From: AC-49 sp963766605
GTDB lineage: Bacteria; Actinomycetota; Thermoleophilia; Solirubrobacterales; Solirubrobacteraceae
Length of the DNA: 64,000 nt
Direction: 5' to 3'
NCBI GenBank assembly: GCA_963766605.1
Contig: CAVYAT010000005.1
Coordinates: 310,001 to 374,000, forward strand
The notes under the pieces are model-generated. The model was not told the origin of the DNA and searched no databases. It saw nothing but the letters and a program-made list of their open reading frames with translations. This document shows, one piece after another, positions 16,238 to 24,200 of the stretch. The translations under genes were made by a program, and so were the position numbers. Position 1 is the stretch's first letter, and the number at the start of each line of letters is the position of its first letter.

Positions 16238-17344
16238 TTGAGTCGCATGAAAAGCCTTGTGGCGCTGCTCGTCAGCGGCGCCGTTCTGATCGTCGGCGTG
16301 GGCGTTGCCCTCGCTGTCAACGCCAACGTGGTCAAGCAGGCCGGTATTGCTACCAAGGCCGCCGAGAAGGGCACGAGCAAGCTGCCGAGCAGCGCGCCGC
16401 GTCCCGGTGCCAAGGGCAAGAAGATCTTCATCATCGACGCCGGTCGTGCGTCTGAGTCGAGCCGTGTGCCGGACGACGGCGCGCAGGCTGCCGCCAAGGC
16501 GCTGGGCTGGAAGGTCACCGTCGAGGACGGCGGCCTGAACACCGCCGCCTACGCCGGCAAGGTGTCCGACGCCGTGGCGCAGGGCGCCGACGGCATCATC
16601 ATGGACGCCATCGACTGCAAGTACGCCGAGAGCGCGCTGAAGCAGGCGAAGGCCAAGCACATCGTCGTCGTCCCGATCTACGCGTTCGACTGCAACGATC
16701 CGGTGGGCGGCAACGGCGGCCCGCAGCTGTTCACGACGTGCACGAACTACAACAACATCCCGTGCAACAAGCTCCCGAACTTCACCCGCTCGTACGGTGC
16801 GGCTCAGGCGAACTTCGTGATCAGCCAGACCAAGGGCAAGGGAACCGTCCTCGTCATCAACGACAAGGAGTACACGGTCCTGCAGTACACGGCCCAGGGC
16901 TTTGAGAACCAGCTCAAGGCGGCCGGTCAGCCCTACAAGGAGTTCGACTTCAAGATCCAGGACCTGCTCACGGGCAAGCTCCAGGGCGACGTCACCTCCG
17001 AGCTGCTGAAGCTCAAGGCGCAGCACATCACCCCCGTGTACATCAAGAGCCCGTTCACCGCGGCCACGACGACCGGCATCGCGCCGGCTGTCAACCAGAC
17101 GGCCAAGGGCACCCCGATCATGGGTGGCGAGGGCTTCGCTGACGAGCTGGCCGCCAAGGGCGTCACGGCGACCAACGTCATCAGCTCGACGTGGACCGGT
17201 TGGTCGGCGATCGACGCGATGAACAGCGTGTTCACCAAGAAGAAGACCGTGCCCTCGGGCATCGGCTGGACGATCGTCAAGGGCAACCACGCTCCGAAGT
17301 TCCCGAACTTCTCGGGCATCTACAAGAAGGCGTGGGGCGTCTAG
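16238..17344 (+). CDS. Sugar ABC transporter substrate-binding protein
   Basis: This 368-residue periplasmic-binding-protein-like type 1 protein belongs to the RbsB/XylF class. It has a hydrophobic N-terminus (SLVALLVSGAVLIVGVGVAL), a KKIFIIDAG first strand, QGADGIIMDAIDC, and a second lobe with IMGGEGFADEL. Cys pairs (DCK, FDCND, CTNYNNIPCNK) suggest extracellular disulfides. TTG 16238 was chosen because GAGGAGGG (16224-16231) lies seven bases before it; ATG 16247 is too far and ATG 16214 would place this Shine-Dalgarno inside the gene. Followed by the matching ATPase and permease. Confidence 0.9.
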   Translation: MSRMKSLVALLVSGAVLIVGVGVALAVNANVVKQAGIATKAAEKGTSKLPSSAPRPGAKGKKIFIIDAGRASESSRVPDDGAQAAAKALGWKVTVEDGGLNTAAYAGKVSDAVAQGADGIIMDAIDCKYAESALKQAKAKHIVVVPIYAFDCNDPVGGNGGPQLFTTCTNYNNIPCNKLPNFTRSYGAAQANFVISQTKGKGTVLVINDKEYTVLQYTAQGFENQLKAAGQPYKEFDFKIQDLLTGKLQGDVTSELLKLKAQHITPVYIKSPFTAATTTGIAPAVNQTAKGTPIMGGEGFADELAAKGVTATNVISSTWTGWSAIDAMNSVFTKKKTVPSGIGWTIVKGNHAPKFPNFSGIYKKAWGV

Positions 17345-17410
17345 TCACAGCGCTTGTCGCTGAGACTGCGTAACCACTGAATATGCGCATGTCGCCGCCG
17401 CTGTCGTCTT

Positions 17411-17436
17411 CGGTCATGAGCCTCGAGCCATGACCG
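17411..17436 (+). promoter_or_regulatory. Perfect hairpin enclosing the ATPase start codon
   Basis: CGGTCATG (17411-17418) and CATGACCG (17429-17436) form a perfect 8-bp stem around a ten-base loop. The ATG of the ATPase (17430) is inside the 3' arm. It could damp translation of the ATPase relative to the binding protein, or be an operator palindrome. A smaller stem, CAGCG/CGCTG, lies just after the binding-protein stop (about 17346-17361). Confidence 0.5.
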
Positions 17437-18977
17437 GGGACGCAGCGGCGGCGCTGCGTGTTGAGGGGGTCAGCAAGACGTTTGCCGGCGGTCGTGCCCT
17501 CGACAACGCGTCGCTCGAGGTCCTCGCCGGAGAGGTCCACGGACTGGTCGGAGGCAATGGCTCCGGCAAGTCGACGCTGATCAAGATCCTCGCCGGCGTC
17601 TACACAGCCGATCCCGGCCAGGGAACGATCGAGATGGCCGGCAGCCCGCCCGTCGGCGTCGACGACATTTCGCCCGAATGGGCGCGCAAGGCGGGCCTGC
17701 ACTTCGTCCACCAGGACCCGGCCGTGTTCCCGATCCTCGACGTGATGTCGAACATCGCGATCGGCCGCGGCTTCCCGACCACCGGCCCCTGGTGGATCCG
17801 CAAGCGCTTCCTGCGCAAGCGCACCCAGGAGATCCTCGACCGCTACGGCATCCAGGCCCGCCCGGATGACCTGATCGAGAACCTCAGCGCCGCGCAGCGC
17901 ACGATGGTCGCGATCGCGCGCGCCCTACAGGACCAGGACGAGCACTCGGGCGGCCTGCTCGTGCTCGACGAGCCGACCGCGTCACTTCCCGCTCCCGAGG
18001 TCGACGCGCTGCTCACGGCACTTCGCACCTTCGCCCGCAGCGGGCAGAGCATCATCTTCGTCAGCCACCGCACCCCCGAGGTGCTGGGCTTCGCCGACCG
18101 CGTCACGGTCCTGCGCGACGGCCTCGTGGTCACGACCGTCGACACCGAGGGCCTGACCGAGGAACACCTCGTCGAGCTGATCCTCGGCCGCAAGCTCGAG
18201 ACGCTCGAGCGCGACCACACGATCAGCAGCGGCGCTGAGGGCTCGGTCCTGCACGTGCGCGGTCTGACCGGGGGTCCGCTCAACGGGCTCACGCTCGACC
18301 TGCGCCACGGTGAGGTGCTCGGCATCGCCGGCCTCGTCGGCTCCGGTCGCACCGAGCTGCTGAAGTCGCTGTTCGGGGCATACCACTTCGATCGGGGCAC
18401 GATCCTGCTCGACGGCCAGCCGATCCGCTTCTCGCATGTCGACGAGGCGATGGCGGCTGGCTTCGCCTACGTGCCCGAGGACCGCGGCACCGAGGGCGGC
18501 TTCCTCGACATGACCGTGCGCTCGAACCTGTCGGCCGGGTCGCTCGGGCTGTACTGGCGCGGCATGAAGCTGCGCCACGGGGCCGAGCGCCGCGACTCCG
18601 AAGAGCTGATCAAGACCTACGACATCCGCACCCACGACGACCAGCAGGTGTTCTCGACGCTGTCGGGCGGCAACCAGCAGAAGGCGATCATCGCGCGCTG
18701 GCTGCGGCGCAAGCCGCGGGTGCTGCTGCTCGACGAGCCGACCCACGGCGTCGACGCCGGCGCTCGCGCCCAGATCTACTCGCTGATCGAGGCGGCCTCC
18801 AAGGAGGGCACGTCGGTGATCCTCGTGAGCTCGGACTACGATGAGCTCGCGCTGCTCGCCGACCGCGTCCTGATCCAGACGGGCGGCCGGATCGTGCGCG
18901 AGATCTCCGGAGAGCTCGACGCCGACCACATCGGCGAGCTCGTCCTGCAGCCGACGAGCGCCGCCGCGGAGGCGTGA
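17430..18977 (+). CDS. Sugar ABC importer ATPase (two ABC domains)
   Basis: The 515-residue RbsA/XylG/MglA-type protein has two ATPase domains. Domain 1 has Walker A GGNGSGKST (about residue 40), Walker B LLVLDEPT, and a degenerate signature LSAAQ. Domain 2 has a degenerate Walker A (GLVGSGRTE), a canonical signature LSGGNQQK and LLLDEPTHGVD. This complementary degeneracy is normal in the carbohydrate-uptake-2 family. It lies between the binding protein and permease genes. Its ATG is inside a hairpin and has no good Shine-Dalgarno, which may lower its expression. Confidence 0.93.
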   Translation: MTGDAAAALRVEGVSKTFAGGRALDNASLEVLAGEVHGLVGGNGSGKSTLIKILAGVYTADPGQGTIEMAGSPPVGVDDISPEWARKAGLHFVHQDPAVFPILDVMSNIAIGRGFPTTGPWWIRKRFLRKRTQEILDRYGIQARPDDLIENLSAAQRTMVAIARALQDQDEHSGGLLVLDEPTASLPAPEVDALLTALRTFARSGQSIIFVSHRTPEVLGFADRVTVLRDGLVVTTVDTEGLTEEHLVELILGRKLETLERDHTISSGAEGSVLHVRGLTGGPLNGLTLDLRHGEVLGIAGLVGSGRTELLKSLFGAYHFDRGTILLDGQPIRFSHVDEAMAAGFAYVPEDRGTEGGFLDMTVRSNLSAGSLGLYWRGMKLRHGAERRDSEELIKTYDIRTHDDQQVFSTLSGGNQQKAIIARWLRRKPRVLLLDEPTHGVDAGARAQIYSLIEAASKEGTSVILVSSDYDELALLADRVLIQTGGRIVREISGELDADHIGELVLQPTSAAAEA

Positions 18978-19016
18978 GACCGTGAAGACTTTGACTGACC
19001 GAAGGAGAGGGACCTG

Positions 19017-20171
19017 ATGAGTGGCGACACGCCCGACACCAACGGCCAGCCGACCAGCGGCGCGCCGTCCGAGGGGCCGGTGGCCACGACGCCGGTGGCG
19101 CCACCGCGGCCGCCTGAGCAGCCGGGCCTTGCGCAGCTGCCCGCCGACGCCATGGGCGATGACGCCGACCTCGGTGCGGTCGCGGAGGCCAAGCCGCCGG
19201 GCCGGACCCTGATCTTCATCGAGAAGTACGCGCTGCTGATCGGCTTCATCGGCGTCCTGCTGTTCTTCTCGCTATGGGGCAAGACGTCGGGCGCGTTCCG
19301 GACGTCGGGCAACTTCCAGTCGCTGTTCAGCCACCAGCAGGTCTACATCGTCATCCTGGCGCTGGCATTGCTGTTCCCGCTGCTGTGCGACGAGTTCGAC
19401 CTGTCGGTCGGCAGCGTCGCCGGGTTCACGCAGATTGCGGCCGCCGTCGCGATGTCCAAGCACGGCTGGTCGCTGATTCCCTGCTTCATCCTCGCGACCG
19501 GCATGGGCGCGATCATCGGCGCCATCAACGGCAACACCGTCGCGCGTGTGGGGGTGAACTCGCTCGTCGTCACGCTGGGCACCGCAGGGATTCTGTTGGG
19601 AGTCGTCGACTGGTATACGAAGGCCGCGTCCTACGGCGAGAACATCCACGGCTCGGTCTACTCGCTCGGCACGCTCAACACGATCTTCGGCATCCCGCGG
19701 ATCGACATTCTCGTGGGCGCGATCGTGATCATCGTCTGGTATGTGATCAACCACACGCCATTCGGGCGCTACCTGACCAGCGTCGGCTCCAATCCGGCGG
19801 CCGCGCGGCTGGTCGGACTGCGGGTCCCGAACATGAAGTTCCTCGCGTTCGTGATCTCCGGCGCCCTGTCGGGCCTCGCGGGCATGATCCTGTTCGTCAA
19901 CTCCGGCTCGGGCAACCCGGGCGCGGGGACGATCGCCGACACGCTGACCGCGCTCGCCGCCGTGTTCCTGGGTGCGACCGCGATCAAGCCGGGCCGGTTC
20001 AACGTCGAGGGCACGCTGATCGCGATCTTCTTCCTCGCGGCGACCGTGTCGGGCCTCGTCGACGCCGGCGTGTCTCCGGACGTCAACCAGGTCTTCAACG
20101 GCGCCGCGCTGTTCGTCGCCGTCGTGATCTCCACCGAGGTCCGCAACCGGCGCCTCGGCAAGGGCCACTAG
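19017..20171 (+). CDS. Sugar ABC importer permease (RbsC/XylH type)
   Basis: The 384-residue protein has a long Pro/Gly-rich cytoplasmic N-terminus of about 65 residues, then about 8-10 membrane segments. The family motif for ATPase coupling is visible in the region AARLVGLRVPNMKFLAFVISG. The Shine-Dalgarno GGAGAGG precedes the ATG. It completes the binding protein-ATPase-permease operon and has no paired second permease, as expected for a homodimeric CUT2 transporter. The imported sugar cannot be read from the sequence. Confidence 0.92.
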   Translation: MSGDTPDTNGQPTSGAPSEGPVATTPVAPPRPPEQPGLAQLPADAMGDDADLGAVAEAKPPGRTLIFIEKYALLIGFIGVLLFFSLWGKTSGAFRTSGNFQSLFSHQQVYIVILALALLFPLLCDEFDLSVGSVAGFTQIAAAVAMSKHGWSLIPCFILATGMGAIIGAINGNTVARVGVNSLVVTLGTAGILLGVVDWYTKAASYGENIHGSVYSLGTLNTIFGIPRIDILVGAIVIIVWYVINHTPFGRYLTSVGSNPAAARLVGLRVPNMKFLAFVISGALSGLAGMILFVNSGSGNPGAGTIADTLTALAAVFLGATAIKPGRFNVEGTLIAIFFLAATVSGLVDAGVSPDVNQVFNGAALFVAVVISTEVRNRRLGKGH

Positions 20172-20192
20172 GCCCGACGCGTTTCGTGTGGC

Positions 20193-22193
20193 TCAGGCCG
20201 GCGCGGGCTCTGTCCGCGCCGGTTCGTCGCCGGCCCTTGCGGCATCGGCGATCGCCTGCGCGGTGCGGTGGGCGAGCGCCATCGTCGTGACCATCGGGTT
20301 GACGCCCGAGGTCGTCGGGAAGGCGCTGGCGTCGCCGATCCACACGCCGCGCGTGTCGTGCAGCTCGCCCCACGGGCCCGCGACGCTCGTCGCCGGATCG
20401 GTGCCCATCCGGCACGAGCCCATCTGGTGGGCGGCGAACAGGCGCCAGCCGCCCGCGCGCAGCGGGATCTCCTGGAGCTTGGCGATGTAGGCGTCGAGGT
20501 CGTCGCCGCGACGCCACGGCTCGACGCCCGGGACGATCGCGTAGATCTCGCTCGCGCCGGCCGCCTCGTGCAGGCGCATCTGCACGTCGATCCCGCGCCG
20601 CAGGTTCTCCTGGTCGATCGGGTCGTCGACCGGGTAGGTGACGACCGACTCGCCGTTCTCGTCGATCGTGATCCGGCCATGGCCGTGGTCGCGCGTCAGC
20701 GAGATGAACGCCGCGCCGTTGCGGAACGCGAGCATCAGCTCCTTGTGGGCCTCGCCGCCGGGCCAGATGCTCGAGCCGATCAGGCCCGGGGAGTAGTGCG
20801 AGCCCTCGATCATGAAGCCATAGCCGTCACCGGGGTTGTCGTACTCGTGGCACAGCGCGGCCTGCGGAGCGCCCCACCACGCCTCCTGGTCGCCGTCGTA
20901 CATGCCGAACGTCGACGTGCAGGTGTGCAGGCGGAAGTAGTCGCCGGCCGCCGGGCCGCCGATGCCCGAGCGCAGCAGCAGCGCTGGCGAGTCCAGCGAG
21001 CCCGCGGCGACGACGACGCGCGGCGCGTTGACGGTCACCGCCACCGGGTTGCCGGCGGCGTCGGTGCCGGTCGCCTGCACGCCCGCGGCGCGGCCGTCAC
21101 GGGTCAGCACCCGATCGGCGCGGCAGCGCACGAGGATCCGCGCGCCCGCCTGGAAGGCGTCGAGCAGGAACGTCTTGTCGACACTGCGCTTGGATCCCGA
21201 TCGGTCACCGAAGCCCATGAAACCGGCCGTGTCGGCCGAGTAGCCGTCGGGCGACGCGTTGCGCACGATCGTCTTGTGGCGCAGGCCGAGCGCCTCGCAG
21301 CCCTCGATCATGCGCTTGTGGGGGTTGTTGAGGTCGCTCAGCGCGTCGGTCGCGCCGATGCGCTGGAGCACCGCATCGAGGTGGGCGTCGAAGTCGGCGC
21401 CGTCGATGCCCTCGAGCCCGTGCTCGGTCGCCCACTCCTCGCGGACCCAGTCGGGAGTGCGCAGGCAGTTGGTCCAGTTGACCACGGTGCCGCCGCCGAG
21501 CGCGGTGCCCGACAGCATCGTGACGTTGGCATCCGCGGTGCCGACCGGGCCGCCGCGCCAGTAGAGCTCCTGGTAGGCCTGGACCTCGTACTGCGTGAAG
21601 TCGGACTCGTTGAAGTAGCCGCCGGCCTCGAGCACGACGACGCTCAGGCCTTCCTGGGCCAGGCGGCCGGCGATCGTGCCGCCGCCGGCGCCCGAGCCGA
21701 CGATGACCACGTCGGCATCGAGCGTCATATCGCCCTCGAGCACCAGCGGGACGATCGGCTTGGGCACGTCGCGCGGTGGGGTGGGCGGGCCGGGATACCC
21801 GAACACATCCCAGTTGACGTTGCGGCCCGTCTGCGGGTCGGGGACGCCGTAGTACAGGAACTGGATCAACCCCACGAGCCCCGCCATGCCGATCCCCGCC
21901 TCGGGCGACGACTGCGCAACGCCACGCACGATCGCCTCGCGCCCCGCCTGGTCCTCGATTGCGGCGAGGCTCAGCGCGGTCAGCGCGTCGAGCAGCAGCC
22001 CCAGGCCGTCACGCTGCACGGGTGCCAGCGCGGCCATTAACTCGCGGGCGGTGAGATCGACGCCGAGGTCGGTGGCGCTGCGCGCCCAGAAGCCGCCCGG
22101 GTCGTCCTCGCGCGCGATCGACGGGACGATGGTGTCGCAGAGCGCACGCAGGGTCTCCTGGCGCGGCTCATCAGCTGGATCGATGGTCGACAT
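20193..22193 (-). CDS. GMC-family FAD oxidoreductase with gluconate-dehydrogenase-3-like N-domain
   Basis: This is a 666-residue fusion. Residues 1-130 are helical and resemble gluconate 2-dehydrogenase subunit 3. From about 160 a GMC oxidoreductase begins with the FAD motif VVIVGSGAGGGTIAGRLA and VVVLEAGGYF; the GMC middle region MLSGTALGGGTVVNWTNCL and the C-terminal HQMGSCRMG and NPMVTTMALAHRTA follow. The layout matches long-chain alcohol oxidase and cholesterol-oxidase-like enzymes. ATG 22193 is seven bases after a TAGGAT -10. No signal peptide is seen. Substrate is likely a hydrophobic alcohol, by family analogy. Confidence 0.88.
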   Translation of the reverse strand: MSTIDPADEPRQETLRALCDTIVPSIAREDDPGGFWARSATDLGVDLTARELMAALAPVQRDGLGLLLDALTALSLAAIEDQAGREAIVRGVAQSSPEAGIGMAGLVGLIQFLYYGVPDPQTGRNVNWDVFGYPGPPTPPRDVPKPIVPLVLEGDMTLDADVVIVGSGAGGGTIAGRLAQEGLSVVVLEAGGYFNESDFTQYEVQAYQELYWRGGPVGTADANVTMLSGTALGGGTVVNWTNCLRTPDWVREEWATEHGLEGIDGADFDAHLDAVLQRIGATDALSDLNNPHKRMIEGCEALGLRHKTIVRNASPDGYSADTAGFMGFGDRSGSKRSVDKTFLLDAFQAGARILVRCRADRVLTRDGRAAGVQATGTDAAGNPVAVTVNAPRVVVAAGSLDSPALLLRSGIGGPAAGDYFRLHTCTSTFGMYDGDQEAWWGAPQAALCHEYDNPGDGYGFMIEGSHYSPGLIGSSIWPGGEAHKELMLAFRNGAAFISLTRDHGHGRITIDENGESVVTYPVDDPIDQENLRRGIDVQMRLHEAAGASEIYAIVPGVEPWRRGDDLDAYIAKLQEIPLRAGGWRLFAAHQMGSCRMGTDPATSVAGPWGELHDTRGVWIGDASAFPTTSGVNPMVTTMALAHRTAQAIADAARAGDEPARTEPAPA

Positions 22194-22200
22194 GGCATCG

Positions 22201-22206
22201 ATCCTA
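22201..22206 (-). promoter_or_regulatory. Putative -10 element of the GMC oxidoreductase
   Basis: TAGGAT (minus strand, 22206 to 22201) is followed by seven bases and then the ATG at 22193. This matches the leaderless spacing seen repeatedly in the window. No clear -35. Confidence 0.4.
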
Positions 22207-22224
22207 TCTCCGTCGCCGAGGGTT

Positions 22225-23409
22225 CTAGAGGCCGATGGGGTGGCGCACGACGTAGCCTGCGCTCGAGCGCGCCTGGTTCGTCCAGCGCGAGCCGGCGATC
22301 CACTGGGCCGACGTGTCGAAGCGCATGTGGCCGATCGTCATGTAGGCGTGGCCCGCGTTGGCGTAGATCGTGATCCAGCGGCCGGGGCCCGGCGCGCCGT
22401 AGCTCATCAGCTGGCCCGAGTCCTCGGGCACGTTGAGGCGCCCGATCGCGTGCAGCACGTAGGAGACCGAGCCCGAGCAGTCATACCCGGCGGCGTTGAA
22501 CGAGCCGTGGCCGCCGCCCCAGATGTAGGGCAGGTGCGCGATCCGATTGCCGGCCACGACCGCGATCGAGATCGCCGCCGGGGGCCCGGTCGGGACGACG
22601 ATCGTGTTGCCGCGCTTGAGCACCGGCTCGTGGCGGCGCACGCCGAGGTTGTGCCATGTCGACGGTCCGACAACGCCGTCGGCCTTGAGGTGGTGGGCGC
22701 CCTGGAACGACTCGACGGCCGCCAACGTCCCGGGGCCGAAGACGCCGTCGACCGACACGTGCAGGCGGCGCTGAAGCAGGCGCACGAGCGCTCGCGGCGC
22801 CGAGCGGGCCCGCGTATGGCCGCGGTGCGTCGCGCGACGGTGGGTGTGGTGAAAGTGCGGCTTGCGCCCGCGCTTGAGGAGCGGGTGGTCGCCGGGCAGG
22901 CCGAGCGCCTTCCACGTCCCTGCCCCGACGACGCCGTCGGGGGACAGGCCGTGCGCGCTCTGGAACGTCTGCACTGCCGACTTGGTCCCGGGGCCGAACT
23001 TGCCGTCGACGGCGACGTGCAGCCGCCGCTGGAGCATCCGGATGGCGCCCGGGATGCGCGAATGGTGGGCGGTGGCGCGGCGGTGGTGGGCGGTCGCGTG
23101 ATGCTTGGCGGCCCGGTGGGCGTGCAGCTTGACGCGGTGCAGGACCGGGTGGTGGCCGGCGATCCCCAGCGCGATCCACGTCGCGGGGCCGACGACGCCG
23201 TCGGCGGTCAGGCCGTGGGCGCGCTGGAAGGCCTTGACCGCGTTCACGGTTGCCGGGCCGAAGGCGCCGTCGCCGGGTAGGCCGAGCTTGCGCTGCAGCA
23301 GCCTGACGTCGCCGGCGTGGGCGTGCGCCAGCGCCGGCGCGGCGGCCGTGGTCAGCGCGCAAAGGACAGCGGCCAGCGCGACGAGCTGATGTGCGAGACG
23401 ACGATGCAT
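22225..23409 (-). CDS. Peptidoglycan-binding repeat protein with NlpC/P60-like hydrolase domain
   Basis: The 394-residue secreted protein has a signal peptide, then three peptidoglycan-binding type-1 domains. Each has the pattern RLLQR(K/R)L and FGP(A/G)T with VGxxTW (about residues 30-90, 125-185, 205-265), separated by long His/Arg-rich linkers (such as HRAAKHHATAHHRRATAHH). The C-terminal domain has a catalytic-type YDCSGSV cysteine and GHAYMTIG histidine, consistent with an NlpC/P60-like cell-wall hydrolase. ATG 23409 was chosen as the start of the signal peptide. The His-rich linkers may bind metal or anionic wall polymers. Confidence 0.88.
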   Translation of the reverse strand: MHRRLAHQLVALAAVLCALTTAAAPALAHAHAGDVRLLQRKLGLPGDGAFGPATVNAVKAFQRAHGLTADGVVGPATWIALGIAGHHPVLHRVKLHAHRAAKHHATAHHRRATAHHSRIPGAIRMLQRRLHVAVDGKFGPGTKSAVQTFQSAHGLSPDGVVGAGTWKALGLPGDHPLLKRGRKPHFHHTHRRATHRGHTRARSAPRALVRLLQRRLHVSVDGVFGPGTLAAVESFQGAHHLKADGVVGPSTWHNLGVRRHEPVLKRGNTIVVPTGPPAAISIAVVAGNRIAHLPYIWGGGHGSFNAAGYDCSGSVSYVLHAIGRLNVPEDSGQLMSYGAPGPGRWITIYANAGHAYMTIGHMRFDTSAQWIAGSRWTNQARSSAGYVVRHPIGL

Positions 23410-23552
23410 GTGATGCGACCAGGGAACTACGCCGTCGACCCTACCGGCGCCAATTCCTGCTCCTTGCAGGGTTTCTTGCAGGACGGAAGACTGCACACCC
23501 GGTCGTCAGGACGCGCCGGTCGACGATCGCCCGCCATCGACGTCCGCGAAGT

Positions 23553-23597
23553 TCAGGGGTTTCCCTGATACCGGGGGATCAGGGGCGAAGGCAGGAT
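23553..23597 (+). promoter_or_regulatory. TCAGGG repeat cluster and -10 before the sigma factor
   Basis: TCAGGG-GTTT-CCCTGA (23553-23568) is an inverted repeat and TCAGGGG recurs at 23579-23585, giving three copies of the hexamer just upstream of CAGGAT (23592-23597). That -10-like hexamer is seven bases before the ATG at 23605. The repeats sit where a -35 or an activator site would be, suggesting control of the sigma gene. The regulator is unknown. Confidence 0.4.
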
Positions 23598-23604
23598 CGC
23601 TGCC

Positions 23605-24126
23605 ATGAGTCCGATCCCCCTCCGCACCGCCTCCGCCCGCGTTCACCGGCTCGATCCACAACGGATCGGCGACCATCTCGACCGCCTGCACGCCGTCGCC
23701 CGAACGCTGTGCAACTCGCGCCACGAAGCCGAGGACCTCGTCCAGGACACCCTCGAGATCGTGCTGCGCCGCCCGCGGATCGTCCGCGGCGACGACATCT
23801 CCTACCTGATCCGTGCGCTGCACAACACCGCGATCTCCAACCATCGTCGCCGCATGGCGCGGCCGGTCACGGTCGCGATGCCCGAGGCACTCGACGCGTG
23901 GGACGCAGCGGTGACGCCGAGCGTCGAAGGCACCGTCATGGCTCGCGAGGTCCTGTCGGCCGTCGGCCGGCTTCCCGCACCGCTGCGCGACGCGATGGTC
24001 GCCGTCCACGTGTCCGGTCTGACGTGCCGCGACGCGGCCGCCCGGCTCGGTGTCCGCGAGGGCACGATCATGAGCCGCTGCTTCCGCGCCCGCGCGCAGC
24101 TGCGCCCGCTGCTTGACGCAGCGTAG
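23605..24126 (+). CDS. ECF-type RNA polymerase sigma factor
   Basis: The 173-residue protein has sigma region 2 (AEDLVQDTLEIVLRRP and ISYLIRALHNTAISNHRR, about residues 40-85) and region 4 (LPAPLRDAMVAVHVSGLTCRDAAARLGVREGTIMSRCFRAR, about 122-165). It lacks regions 1 and 3, as ECF factors do. No anti-sigma gene is adjacent, so its control may come through its promoter repeats. It is followed 74 bases later, in the same direction, by a very large secreted protein that could be a target; this is a guess from position. Confidence 0.88.
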   Translation: MSPIPLRTASARVHRLDPQRIGDHLDRLHAVARTLCNSRHEAEDLVQDTLEIVLRRPRIVRGDDISYLIRALHNTAISNHRRRMARPVTVAMPEALDAWDAAVTPSVEGTVMAREVLSAVGRLPAPLRDAMVAVHVSGLTCRDAAARLGVREGTIMSRCFRARAQLRPLLDAA

Positions 24127-24200
24127 GCCGAGCCGCAGCGCTGTCAATCCGTTGAGTACCGGCACCATTCCGGGGACGGGACGGTTAGCATCGCGCGCCA

